From Bacteroidales bacterium (GTDB taxonomy: Bacteria; Bacteroidota; Bacteroidia; Bacteroidales; Dysgonomonadaceae), in the NCBI GenBank assembly GCA_012837345.1, contig DURL01000018.1, forward strand, positions 1 through 35,998: DNA of 35,998 nucleotides. Direction: 5' to 3'. A program made the translations under genes and the position numbers. The notes under the pieces are model-generated. The model was not told the DNA's origin and made no database searches. It saw only the letters and a program-made list of their open reading frames with translations. This document shows, in pieces, positions 1 through 8,062 of the stretch (position 1 is its first letter; each line of letters opens with the position of its first letter).

Positions 1-199
1 TATCTCCTGCGGAAGTGAGCTTGTACATCTTTCCTCTGGATGTGGGATAACCGTTTTCTTTCAGGAAGGCAAGTATCTCCACAAGGTTGGCTGCATCCGT
101 ATCGTTCTTTTGCTCTGCCGGTGCCGGCAGTAACCCGTGTACCGCATCCTTTACCAGTGCTTTCAATTCGTCGGGTGTAGTGATAATAATTTTCTCCAT
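1..199 (-). CDS. Excisionase-like / helix-turn-helix DNA-binding protein (partial, N-terminal 66 residues)
   Basis: The reading frame opens with an ATG at 199 (MEKIIITTPDELKALVKDAV) and runs off the left edge, so only about 66 residues are visible. The start has the style of the small excisionase-family (MerR-like HTH) proteins common on Bacteroidota integrative elements: a short acidic lead, a Pro/Glu linker, then a helix (LVEILAFLKENGYPTSRGKMY) that looks like the start of an 'S-x-G-x-x-Y-x-L' HTH. Those proteins usually steer element excision or transfer. The HTH itself is cut off, so the family call rests on the N-terminus and on the setting next to a tRNA gene. It is followed upstream by an AT-rich, gene-free 311-base leader containing duplicated motifs. 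Confidence 0.55.
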   Translation of the reverse strand, partial: MEKIIITTPDELKALVKDAVHGLLPAPAEQKNDTDAANLVEILAFLKENGYPTSRGKMYKLTSAGD

Positions 200-510
200 T
201 ACGTTTTCTTTTAAATTATAAATAAAAATCCATCGCACAAAGTAAAGTCGTATATTATTGAAAATCAAATCACAAAATCGGTTTACAGATGTCTGTATTA
301 TGAAGCCACTCGATGCCACTCACAGACAAACGTAAAGTAATGGCAGAGATTAAACTTTACATTTTAACAATACCATATGTCAATTCGGAGACAGTCGAAG
401 CCACTCGATGCCAAACGTAAAGTGGTAATTATTTTCGGTTAAATAAATATAAATAGAAAGGGGGAGTATGTGTAAATGAGAGGTAGTAATGATTATAAAA
501 CGCTGTATAA
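200..510. other. AT-rich gene-free stretch with duplicated motifs
   Basis: No convincing gene is present. The stretch is AT-rich and holds a duplicated block (302-338 and 397-423) plus further copies of GTAAAGT at 242-248 and, inverted, at 354-360. It separates two minus-strand DNA-binding genes and may be the control region of the truncated gene at the left edge. Confidence 0.6.
302..423 (-). repeat. Direct repeat pair containing TACGTTTG promoter-like boxes
   Basis: Positions 302-318 and 397-413 share GAAGCCACTCGATGCCA. Both copies end in AACGTAAAGT (329-338 and 414-423), but the first carries ten additional bases between the two halves. On the minus strand each copy reads ACTTTACGTTTG, which contains the Bacteroidota -7 consensus (TACGTTTG at 327-334 and 412-419). 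The pair could therefore be a duplicated promoter plus leader for the gene at the left edge, or binding or attachment sites for an element-encoded protein. The repeat is seen directly; its role is inferred. Confidence 0.6.
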
Positions 511-936
511 CTATAATTTATCTACTAACTTTTTCAATCCTTGCAATACGGATCGGGTAGTAAAGATTTTCGGATAATACTGAATGCTACTGAACTTGTC
601 ATTTGTAATTTCAGTGACTTCGGCCTTGATAATCTCCGCATCGATCCACTTGTCAACGGTCGGACGGGAAATGCATAATATATCGCTCATTTCACGCTTG
701 CTCAACTCGACCGGTTCGGTGATACCGTTTTGGGAAATATATCGTTCAAGTGATACAATGGCTCTTTTAAGGTTTTCAGGTTGTGCGATATATGACTGCT
801 TGCGTTGCTTCAGGGTTATAATTCCGTTTTCAATATCAAAACCACCCAGTCCAGGGTTGGATTCAAGTTCCAGCCTTATTTTCTCAAATCCCTCCAGATC
901 GGAAAGGGGAAAGGTATATTTGCGGGGACGTGTCAT
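511..936 (-). CDS. Small DNA-binding protein with C-terminal helix-turn-helix (function unknown)
   Basis: The 141-residue protein is not one I can name. Residues about 75-100 (ELSKREMSDILCISRPTVDK) look like a helix-turn-helix: a helix, a turn at CISR, then a recognition helix beginning PTVDKWI, as in excisionase and MerR-like folds. The N-terminal half is charged, with no membrane segment or signal peptide. Base composition is more AT-rich than the core genes to the right, and its neighbour on the same strand is excisionase-like, so it probably belongs to an integrated element ending near the tRNA gene. A -7-like box (TATGTTTG on the minus strand, 956-963) lies 20 bases before the ATG and supports this start. 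It may regulate transfer or excision genes; that is inference. Confidence 0.65.
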   Translation of the reverse strand: MTRPRKYTFPLSDLEGFEKIRLELESNPGLGGFDIENGIITLKQRKQSYIAQPENLKRAIVSLERYISQNGITEPVELSKREMSDILCISRPTVDKWIDAEIIKAEVTEITNDKFSSIQYYPKIFTTRSVLQGLKKLVDKL

Positions 937-955
937 AACCTATGATTTTGAAAAG

Positions 956-963
956 CAAACATA
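956..963 (-). promoter_or_regulatory. Putative -7 box for the small HTH gene
   Basis: The minus strand reads TATGTTTG, matching TAnnTTTG, 20 bases upstream of the ATG at 936. No clear -33 TTTG is found at the usual spacing. Confidence 0.4.
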
Positions 964-1048
964 CTATTTATTCTTCAATCTTAATTAATATTTTGTGTGT
1001 GCTTTCTATGTTTTTTTGAATACGTGTGTGTGAATTGTGTGTGGAGTA

Positions 1049-1084
1049 TAAAAAAACAGTTATAGATTTTACTCTATAACTGTT
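1049..1084 (-). terminator. Intrinsic terminator downstream of tRNA-Met
   Basis: An 11-bp perfect inverted repeat (1055-1065 with 1074-1084, loop of 8) is followed on the minus strand by a run of seven T. It lies 15 bases past the tRNA 3' end and is oriented to stop tRNA transcription before the accessory genes. Confidence 0.85.
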
Positions 1085-1098
1085 TGATATTCAATCCG

Positions 1099-1172
1099 TA
1101 GCGAGAGGGGGGCATGATCCCCCGACCTCATGATTATGAATCATGCGCTCTAACCAACTGAGCTATCTCGCC
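1099..1172 (-). tRNA. tRNA-Met (CAT)
   Basis: The 74-nt cloverleaf folds completely: acceptor GGCGAGA/UCUCGCU (one G-U at the end) with discriminator A, D-arm GCUC/GAGC, anticodon stem CAUGA/UCAUG with loop UUCAUAA, and T-stem GGGGG/CCCCC. The anticodon CAT is at 1136-1138. CCA is not encoded. The first pair G-U and the overall body favour elongator Met, although a CAT anticodon could also belong to a lysidine-modified tRNA-Ile. The T-loop reads AUCAUGC instead of the usual UUCRANY, which is odd. The gene is the boundary between AT-rich accessory DNA and the core genes, making its 3' end a candidate integration site. Confidence 0.9.
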
Positions 1173-1211
1173 AACATGTGAAAGAGGGAATTGCATCCCG
1201 AATTCGAGGTG

Positions 1212-1243
1212 CAAAAGTAGCAACTCTTTTTCAATTCTGCAAC
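1212..1243 (-). promoter_or_regulatory. Promoter of tRNA-Met
   Basis: The minus strand has TACTTTTG (1212-1219), a perfect TAnnTTTG -7 box, with GTTG 20 bases further upstream (1240-1243) as a 3-of-4 match to the -33 element. The -7 box lies 40 bases from the tRNA 5' end and back-to-back with the mutS2 promoter. Confidence 0.6.
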
Positions 1244-1273
1244 AGCAAATCGGGAAAAGTCGGGCAAAAATTG

Positions 1274-1281
1274 TATTTTTG
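1274..1281 (+). promoter_or_regulatory. Putative -7 box for mutS2
   Basis: TATTTTTG fits the Bacteroidota TAnnTTTG consensus and sits 43 bases before the GTG start of mutS2. A convincing -33 box is not seen. Confidence 0.45.
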
Positions 1282-1323
1282 CATTCTAACGATTGTGTGA
1301 CACACGATTTTCAATAATACAAC

Positions 1324-3780
1324 GTGATCTATCCCGATAACTTCGAACAGAAAATTGAGTTTTCCAGGGTGCGGCAGTTGATCGCCGACCGCTGCCTCAG
1401 CCCCCTGGGCAGGGAGAAGGCGGAGGAGATGTCCTTCTCTGCCTCTTTCGCCGAGATCGATGCCCTGCTGGCACAGACCGAGGAGTATGTGCGCATCCTC
1501 ATGGAGGAGGATGCCTTCCCGGCCGGTTATTTTCACGACATGCGACCTGTGCTGCACCGCATTCGGCTGGAAGGCTCCTGGATAGACCAGAGTGCGCTGT
1601 TTGAACTGCGCCGCTCACTGCAGACCATCAACGGCATCATCGCCTTTCTGCGGCGCGACGTGGAGCACCCCCAATACCCGCGGTTGATGGAGCTGACAGG
1701 TGATATCGCCACCTATCCCGAGATCACCCGTAAGATCGACACCATCCTCGACGGCTTCGGCCAGGTGAAGGATCATGCTTCGGCGCGACTGTCGGAGATA
1801 CGACGTGAGCTCTCATCAGCAGCCAGCGGCATCTCACGCAGTCTCAACTCCATCCTGCGCAAGGCGCAGGCGGAAGGGTATGTGGACAAGGATGTGGCGC
1901 CCAGCATGCGCGACGGACGACTGGTGATCCCGGTCAACCCCTCCTACAAGCGGAAGATAAAGGGGATCGTGCACGACGAGTCGGCTTCGGGTAAGACCGT
2001 TTTCATTGAACCCTCGGAGGTGGTGGAGGCCAACAACCGCATCCGTGAGCTGGAGGGGGAGGAGCGACGCGAGATCATCCGCATCCTGGCGGAGTTCACC
2101 GACTGGCTGCGTCCCTTCCTGCCGGAGCTGCTGGAGTCGTATGAGTTCCTGGCTAAGATCGACCTGATACAGGCCAAAGCCTCCTTTGCACAACAGATAG
2201 GTGCCATCCGCCCCGCGCTTACCGACGAGCGGCTGATCGACTGGGTGGAGGCGGTGCACCCGCTACTTTACCTATCGCTCAAAAAGCAGAACAGAAAAAT
2301 TGTGCCGCTCGACATCACACTGGAGGGGGAGAACCGCATACTGGTGATCTCAGGACCCAACGCCGGCGGCAAGTCGGTCTGCCTCAAGACGGTGGGGCTG
2401 CTGCAGTACATGCTGCAGTGCGGGCTGCTGATACCGCTGAAGGAGAACTCCAGGGTAGGTTTGTTCAGCGATATCTTTATCGATATCGGCGACGAGCAGT
2501 CGATCGAGAACGACCTCTCCACCTATAGCTCCCACCTGATGAACATGAAATATTTCGAGCGGCATGCCGGTGACGGTACGCTGTTGCTGATCGACGAGTT
2601 CGGCAGCGGTACCGAGCCCCAGATAGGGGCAGCCATCGCCGAAGCGCTGCTCGACCGTTTCAACAGCAGCCGCTCCTATGGCGTGATCACCACCCACTAC
2701 CAGAACCTGAAACACTACGCCAACGAGCATGAGGGTGTGGTGAACGGTGCCATGCTCTACGACCGTCACGAGATGCAGCCCCTCTTTCGCCTCTCCATAG
2801 GCAACCCCGGCAGCTCCTTCGCCGTGGAGATCGCCCGCAAGATAGGACTACCGGAGGAGGTGATCGCACATGCCTCTGAGATCGTGGGCAGCGAATACAT
2901 CAATATGGACAAGTACCTGCTCGACATCGCCCGCGACAAGCGTTACTGGGAAAGGAAGCGCGACGAGATACGGCGCGAGCGGAAACGGCTGGAGGAGGCT
3001 GCCACGAAGTATGAGGCTGACCTGGAGGCGATTGGGAAACAGAAGAAGGAGATACTGGCAACAGCCAGACAGCAGGCGGAGCAGATGCTGGCAGAGAGCA
3101 ATGCCCGCATCGAGCAGACCATCCGTGAGATCAAGGAGGCGAAGGCGGAGCGGGAGGCGACGCTGAAAGTGCGCAATGAGCTGAAAGGCTTTCGCGAGCG
3201 GCTGGGTGACGGCGAGATTGAGGAGGCAAAGGAAGCATCTGAGAGAGCAGGCCGAATGCAATCACCACGAAAGAAGGTGAAGAAGAAAGCGACAGTTCCG
3301 TCAGTGAAACAGCCACCCAAAGAGGTGCAGCCCGGGGTGGGGGATGCTGTACGCATAAAGGGACAGACCAGCGTGGGAGAGATTATGGAGGTCACCGGCA
3401 AGAAAGCCACGATCGCCTTCGGCATGATCAAGTCGACACTGCCTCTCGAGAAGCTGGAGCGGGTGAGCAACAACCAGCTGAAGCGGGAGCAGAAGTCATC
3501 CAACACCCGTGACCTGCTGCACGAGCGCAAGCTCTCCTTCAAGCAGGATATCGATGTGCGGGGCATGCGGGGCGATGAGGCGCTGCAGGCGGTGATCTAC
3601 TTCATCGATGATGCCATACAGCTGGGTGTGGCCCGTGTACGCATCCTACATGGTACCGGAACCGGTGCCCTGCGGCAGATCATCCGCGAGTATCTGGGTA
3701 CAGTAAACGGTGTGAGTCGCTTCGCGGATGAGCATGTACAGTTCGGAGGTGCCGGTATTACCGTGGTCGACCTGGAATAA
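1324..3780 (+). CDS. mutS2: MutS2-family endonuclease/ATPase
   Basis: The 818-residue protein has full MutS2 architecture. A MutS-like core region is followed by the ABC-type ATPase with Walker A GPNAGGKS (344-351) and Walker B LLLIDEFGSGTEP (420-432), then a charged coiled-coil segment (about 530-640), a basic linker, and a C-terminal Smr domain (about 742-818) with DVRGMRGDEA and the HGTGTG loop at 776-781. MutS2 lacks the MutS mismatch-recognition domain; in other bacteria it acts in suppressing recombination or in rescuing collided ribosomes. The start is GTG: an in-frame stop lies three codons upstream, and the N-terminus MIYPDNFEQKI matches family style. It stands alone, divergent from tRNA-Met, with its own -7 box. 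Confidence 0.95.
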   Translation: MIYPDNFEQKIEFSRVRQLIADRCLSPLGREKAEEMSFSASFAEIDALLAQTEEYVRILMEEDAFPAGYFHDMRPVLHRIRLEGSWIDQSALFELRRSLQTINGIIAFLRRDVEHPQYPRLMELTGDIATYPEITRKIDTILDGFGQVKDHASARLSEIRRELSSAASGISRSLNSILRKAQAEGYVDKDVAPSMRDGRLVIPVNPSYKRKIKGIVHDESASGKTVFIEPSEVVEANNRIRELEGEERREIIRILAEFTDWLRPFLPELLESYEFLAKIDLIQAKASFAQQIGAIRPALTDERLIDWVEAVHPLLYLSLKKQNRKIVPLDITLEGENRILVISGPNAGGKSVCLKTVGLLQYMLQCGLLIPLKENSRVGLFSDIFIDIGDEQSIENDLSTYSSHLMNMKYFERHAGDGTLLLIDEFGSGTEPQIGAAIAEALLDRFNSSRSYGVITTHYQNLKHYANEHEGVVNGAMLYDRHEMQPLFRLSIGNPGSSFAVEIARKIGLPEEVIAHASEIVGSEYINMDKYLLDIARDKRYWERKRDEIRRERKRLEEAATKYEADLEAIGKQKKEILATARQQAEQMLAESNARIEQTIREIKEAKAEREATLKVRNELKGFRERLGDGEIEEAKEASERAGRMQSPRKKVKKKATVPSVKQPPKEVQPGVGDAVRIKGQTSVGEIMEVTGKKATIAFGMIKSTLPLEKLERVSNNQLKREQKSSNTRDLLHERKLSFKQDIDVRGMRGDEALQAVIYFIDDAIQLGVARVRILHGTGTGALRQIIREYLGTVNGVSRFADEHVQFGGAGITVVDLE

Positions 3781-3837
3781 GGTGCAATGGTTGTGAAGTA
3801 ATCAAGGAATCAGAACTTATATATTAAAATAATTGCA

Positions 3838-3845
3838 TATCTTTG
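3838..3845 (+). promoter_or_regulatory. Putative -7 box for the POT-like transporter
   Basis: TATCTTTG matches TAnnTTTG 48 bases upstream of the ATG at 3893. No clear -33 box is present at the usual distance. Confidence 0.45.
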
Positions 3846-3892
3846 CTTGCAAATTTAAATTCATACTCTAATTAACGACAAGATCCCTGCCG

Positions 3893-5275
3893 ATGGTTAA
3901 ATTTACAAAACCTTTCTGGGTGGCCAATTTCGTTGAGCTGCTCGAGCGACTGGCTTACTATGCCGTATTCATCGTCATCACCCTTTACCTCTCCAATGTG
4001 TGGGGTTTTACCGATATCGAAGCAGGTGTCATTGCCGGCATCTTCTCGGCCTCGCTTTACCTGCTGCCGCTCTTCGCAGGTGCCTATGCCGATAAGATAG
4101 GCTTCCGATCAGCCATCATACTGGCCTTCACCCTGCTAACGCTGGGATACGCCGGTCTGGGCATCCTGCCCACCCTGCTGGAGAGCGCCGGACTGGTCGA
4201 CTATGAGATGATCACCACCTACACCGGCCTGCAGGAGAGTTATCTCCGCTGGTCGATCATCGCACCACTGGTACTGGTGGTGATCGGTGGCGCCTTCATC
4301 AAGTCGGTCATCTCCGGAACCGTGGCACGCGAGACCACACCCGAGAACAGGGCTCGTGGCTACTCCATCTTTTACATGATGGTCAACATCGGGGCTTTCA
4401 CCGGCAAGACGGTGGTGGATCCGCTGCGCAGGAGCATGGGCGACCAGGGACTGGTCTACCTCAACTACTTCTCCGCCGCCATGACCCTTCTGGCACTGGT
4501 CGCTGTCTATTTCTTCTATAAATCAACCAAAACAGAAGGCAAGGGCAAGAGCTTCCTGCAGATAGGACGTGCCATGGGTAAGGTGCTGCTCAACGGCCGG
4601 CTGATGCTGTTGATCATCATCGTCAGCGGCTTCTGGATGATACAGGGTCAGATGTATGCCACCATGCCCAAGTATGTGATCCGCATGATTGGTGAGAGTG
4701 CCTCACCGGGGTGGTACGCCAACGTGAACCCCCTGGTGGTCTTCCTGGCGGTCAACTTCGTCACTTCGCTGATGAAGAAGCGGAGTGCCATCGCCTCCAT
4801 GATGACCGGCATGATCATCATCCCCTTCTCGGCACTACTGATGTCGCTAGGATCGCAGGTGGGGGAGGCCTATATCCTGGGACTGCATCCCGTGGCTTTC
4901 ATGATGATCGTAGGTATTGCCTTTCAGGCACTGGCCGAGTGTTTCATCTCACCCCGCTACCTGGAGTACTTCTCACTGCAGGCACCCGCAGGGGAGGAGG
5001 GACTCTACCTCGGCTTCAGCCACCTCCACTCCTTCTTCTCCTACCTTTTTGCCTTCGGTCTCTCCGGCTTCCTGCTCGACAAGTACTGCCCCGACCCGAG
5101 GCTCTTCATGGATGAAGCTGGTATTGTGGATCATATCGCCTATGGTGCCGCCACCCAACATGCACACTATATCTGGTATGTCTTCGTGGGCATCGGTGCC
5201 ATCTCGGCCATCGCCCTCTTCTTCTATGCCCGGATCACGCGGAACATGGACCTGAAAAAGGAGGTTAATGCCTGA
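3893..5275 (+). CDS. MFS transporter of the POT/PTR (proton-coupled oligopeptide) type
   Basis: This 460-residue polytopic membrane protein has about 12 hydrophobic segments. The first helix carries E15-LL-E18-R19-LAYY, a match to the ExxERFxYY signature that couples proton movement to peptide uptake in the POT family. A conserved loop GAYADKIGFR (about residues 63-72) fits the MFS motif between TM2 and TM3. The substrate is probably di- or tripeptides, which would suit an amino-acid fermenter, but is not provable here. It has its own -7 box and does not overlap its neighbours. It could equally be a divergent general MFS exporter; the ExxER motif tips the call to POT. Confidence 0.8.
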   Translation: MVKFTKPFWVANFVELLERLAYYAVFIVITLYLSNVWGFTDIEAGVIAGIFSASLYLLPLFAGAYADKIGFRSAIILAFTLLTLGYAGLGILPTLLESAGLVDYEMITTYTGLQESYLRWSIIAPLVLVVIGGAFIKSVISGTVARETTPENRARGYSIFYMMVNIGAFTGKTVVDPLRRSMGDQGLVYLNYFSAAMTLLALVAVYFFYKSTKTEGKGKSFLQIGRAMGKVLLNGRLMLLIIIVSGFWMIQGQMYATMPKYVIRMIGESASPGWYANVNPLVVFLAVNFVTSLMKKRSAIASMMTGMIIIPFSALLMSLGSQVGEAYILGLHPVAFMMIVGIAFQALAECFISPRYLEYFSLQAPAGEEGLYLGFSHLHSFFSYLFAFGLSGFLLDKYCPDPRLFMDEAGIVDHIAYGAATQHAHYIWYVFVGIGAISAIALFFYARITRNMDLKKEVNA

Positions 5276-5372
5276 TTCATCATAAATGAGAAAAATGATG
5301 CCACAGGGGAAACAAGTCCCGCTGCAGGATGTTATAGATACAGAAAAAATATCATCATAATGTATTGACAAT

Positions 5373-7358
5373 ATGAGAATGGATCTGAGTTCACACATCA
5401 CGCTTGATCGCGTGCCAAAGAAGTACTACAAACCGGAAAACGATTTTGAGGAATACAACCTGGCTCGCTACGAAAAACTGCCTATCGCCATCTATGAAGA
5501 GGCAAAAAATGCGGCTGTGGAGATTGCCGCTGAAATAGTTGAGGAGATGCTGCTTAAACAACAGCAGGGGAAAACATTCGTGCTGGGCATCAGTGGCGGT
5601 GCTTCGCCTCTGCCTGTCTATGAGGAGTTGGTTAAGCTGCATATGGAGAATAATGTCAGCTTCCGCAACCTGGTGGTGTTCAACACCTATGAGTTTTATC
5701 CCGTGCTCGACTTCGCTTTCAGCAACCTACAGATGTTGAAAGAGGTTTTTCTGGATAAAATTGACATTGACCCGACAAACATCTTCTCCCCCGATGCCAC
5801 CGCAGAAAAGGATCTGATCAGTGACAAATGTGAGGAGTATGAGGAGAGCCTCCAAAAGAAGGGGGGACTGGATTATCTGCTGCTGGGCCTTGGCAGCAAA
5901 GGGAATGTGGGATTCAACATGCCCGGCAGCAGCCTACACTCACAGACACGGATGGTGATGCTCGACGGTGACTCCCGTAAGGATATCGCACGCAACTTCG
6001 GATCGCTCGACAGGGTGCCGTTGAGTGCGATCACCATGGGACTCTCTGACATGATGCAGGCTCGCAAGATCTCGCTGATAGCCTGGAACGAGCAGAAGGC
6101 ACAGAGCATCCGCGATATCGTGGAGGGAGCCGTGACCGACATGGTGCCGGGATCGATCCTGCAGACACACGGTGAGACGAAACTGTTTGTCGACCTGGCG
6201 GCTGCATCTGAGCTGACCCGCATCAGTCGCCCCTGGCTGGTGACCAACTGTGACTGGACCAGCAAGCTGATACGCCGTGCCATCGTCTGGCTTTGTGGTG
6301 TGGTAGACAAGCCGATCCTGAAGCTGACCAACAAGGATTACAACGACAATGGCCTGAGTGAGCTGATCACCCTCTACGGATCGGCATACAATGTCAACAT
6401 CAAGATATTCAATGACCTGCAGCATACCATCACCGGCTGGCCCGGTGGCAAGCCCGACGCCGATGATACCTACCGCCCCGAGCGGGCCAAGCCTTATCCC
6501 AAACGGGTGATCATCTTCAGTCCCCACCCCGATGATGATGTCATCTCCATGGGAGGTACCTTCCAGCGGCTGGTGAGCCAGGGACACGAGGTACATGTGG
6601 CTTATCAGACCTCGGGCAACATCGCCGTGGGCGATGAGGAGGTGATCCGTTACATATCGGTGTTAAACAGCATGCGCAAGAAGTTCACACCCGGGAACAG
6701 GGACCTGCTCGAGAAGTATGAGAGCATCCGTAACTACCTGTTGCATGAGAAGACCAACGAAGATATTGACACCCCCGACATCCTATTCATCAAGGGGCGT
6801 ATCCGCCGTGAAGAGGCACGGTCGGCCGACCGCTACGTGGGTCTCCCCGAGGAGAACGTACACTTCCTCGACCTGCCCTTCTACGAAACGGGTAAGGTGA
6901 AGAAGAACCCCATCAGCGAGAAGGATGTGATGATCGTGAAGGATTTCATAGAGACCATCAAGCCTCACCAGATCTACGTGGCTGGAGACCTGGCGGATCC
7001 GCACGGTACCCACAAGGTATGCCTTGACGCCATCCTCGCCTCCGTAGATATGATCAAAGAGGAGGAGTGGTTCAAGGACTGCCGCATATGGATGTACCGC
7101 GGTGCATGGATGGAGTGGGAGATCGACCACATCGAGATGGCCGTACCCCTCTCACCCGAGGAGCTGCGTCAGAAACGTAATGCCATCCTCCGTCACCAGT
7201 CACAGATGGAGAGTGCTCCTTTCCTGGGTGATGATGAACGACTCTTCTGGCAACGCTCCGAAGAGCGTAACCGCACCACTGCCGACACCTACTGGCAGCT
7301 GGGACTCGCTTCCTATGAGGCGATCGAAGCCTTCGTGGAATATATACCGGTACAGTGA
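5373..7358 (+). CDS. NagB-like domain fused to LmbE/PIG-L deacetylase domain
   Basis: The 661-residue two-domain protein is widespread in Bacteroidota and usually labelled glucosamine-6-phosphate deaminase. The N-terminal half (about 30-280) has the NagB fold pattern, with a phosphate-loop-like ISGGASPLP (73-81) and an FNMPGSS segment. However, residues aligning with the four E. coli NagB catalytic positions (D72, D141, H143, E148) are Y106, K176, N178 and M183, so this half is unlikely to deaminate. The C-terminal half (about 375-600) is LmbE/PIG-L-like, with the zinc motif SPHPDDD (383-389) and a distal DPHGTH (542-547), consistent with N-deacetylation of an amino sugar or conjugate. It is followed by a strong terminator and appears monocistronic. 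The ATG at 5379 is an alternative start. Confidence 0.85.
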   Translation: MRMDLSSHITLDRVPKKYYKPENDFEEYNLARYEKLPIAIYEEAKNAAVEIAAEIVEEMLLKQQQGKTFVLGISGGASPLPVYEELVKLHMENNVSFRNLVVFNTYEFYPVLDFAFSNLQMLKEVFLDKIDIDPTNIFSPDATAEKDLISDKCEEYEESLQKKGGLDYLLLGLGSKGNVGFNMPGSSLHSQTRMVMLDGDSRKDIARNFGSLDRVPLSAITMGLSDMMQARKISLIAWNEQKAQSIRDIVEGAVTDMVPGSILQTHGETKLFVDLAAASELTRISRPWLVTNCDWTSKLIRRAIVWLCGVVDKPILKLTNKDYNDNGLSELITLYGSAYNVNIKIFNDLQHTITGWPGGKPDADDTYRPERAKPYPKRVIIFSPHPDDDVISMGGTFQRLVSQGHEVHVAYQTSGNIAVGDEEVIRYISVLNSMRKKFTPGNRDLLEKYESIRNYLLHEKTNEDIDTPDILFIKGRIRREEARSADRYVGLPEENVHFLDLPFYETGKVKKNPISEKDVMIVKDFIETIKPHQIYVAGDLADPHGTHKVCLDAILASVDMIKEEEWFKDCRIWMYRGAWMEWEIDHIEMAVPLSPEELRQKRNAILRHQSQMESAPFLGDDERLFWQRSEERNRTTADTYWQLGLASYEAIEAFVEYIPVQ

Positions 7359-7379
7359 TCCGGTGAATGATCACTCTTC

Positions 7380-7413
7380 AAAAGCTGCTTCCCACAACGG
7401 GAGCAGCTTTTTT
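7380..7413 (+). terminator. Intrinsic terminator after the NagB-like/LmbE gene
   Basis: AAAAGCTGCT pairs with AGCAGCTTTT, extended by an inner CCC/GGG pairing around a small loop, and the 3' arm runs into six T. It lies 21 bases after the stop codon. Confidence 0.85.
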
Positions 7414-7538
7414 CACAATATTTTTTATGCTAACCGACTCACTCTGACACCACTTCTGTCGCTCCCTTTTTTGTCTCTTCATTTCTGGGAAGATCCGGAA
7501 AATTGTTGTATATTGTGACCCATATTTTAACTAGTAAG

Positions 7539-7928
7539 ATGTCGAAGGATAAGTTTCATATCGAGTTTCTGATGGGAAACGCAACTCAAACCAGCTTATG
7601 GCGCATGATTAGTCAGATTGACGGGCTCTCGGAATGGTTTGCCGATGAGGTGTTGATGGATGAAACAGAAACACGATATACCTTCCTGTGGGGTAAGTCA
7701 TCAAACGTTGCTCAGATTGTCTGCAGCAAACCCCAGACGCTTATCCGCTACCACTGGCTGGATGAGGAGGATGAGGAGATCTATTTCGAGTTTATCCTGC
7801 GTAAACTCGACCTCTCGGGTGAGATGACCCTGGAAGTCACCGACTTCACCGAACCTGATGAGAAAGGCGATGCCATCGCTCTCTGGGAGACACAGGTGGA
7901 GCTACTCAAAAGACGCCTTGGCGTTTGA
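7539..7928 (+). CDS. START-like domain protein (SRPBCC fold)
   Basis: This 129-residue cytosolic protein starts MSKDKFHIEF. I chose the ATG at 7539 over an in-frame one at 7503 because the family begins at this point and the upstream part looks like untranslated leader. Alternating hydrophobic strands with the run 'LWRMISQIDGLSEWFADEV' and a C-terminal amphipathic helix (WETQVELLKRRLGV) fit the helix-grip START/AHSA1-like fold seen in small Bacteroidota proteins. These folds bind hydrophobic ligands or partner proteins; the ligand is unknown. It is flanked by a terminator upstream and a separate promoter downstream, so it is probably transcribed alone. Confidence 0.75.
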   Translation: MSKDKFHIEFLMGNATQTSLWRMISQIDGLSEWFADEVLMDETETRYTFLWGKSSNVAQIVCSKPQTLIRYHWLDEEDEEIYFEFILRKLDLSGEMTLEVTDFTEPDEKGDAIALWETQVELLKRRLGV

Positions 7929-8017
7929 CATCTCATCAGCTTGCAACTGTTCACCAGGCTGCTCTCTCTTTAATCATCTTTACACTTTCTGAACCACGAT
8001 TCTCCGTTTGATTTTAC

Positions 8018-8025
8018 TATCTTTG
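8018..8025 (+). promoter_or_regulatory. Putative -7 box for the LptF/LptG-ribBA pair
   Basis: TATCTTTG matches TAnnTTTG 38 bases before the ATG at 8063. A TTTG at 8007-8010 is too close to serve as the -33 element. Confidence 0.45.
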
Positions 8026-8062
8026 TCATCAAAATAAACAGATCATCATTTCTGCTGTCCTG

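Noticed and set aside
2943-3566. 207-residue minus-strand open frame opposite mutS2
   Set aside because: Ser-, Phe- and Arg-rich mirror of the coiled-coil region of mutS2; no protein signal.
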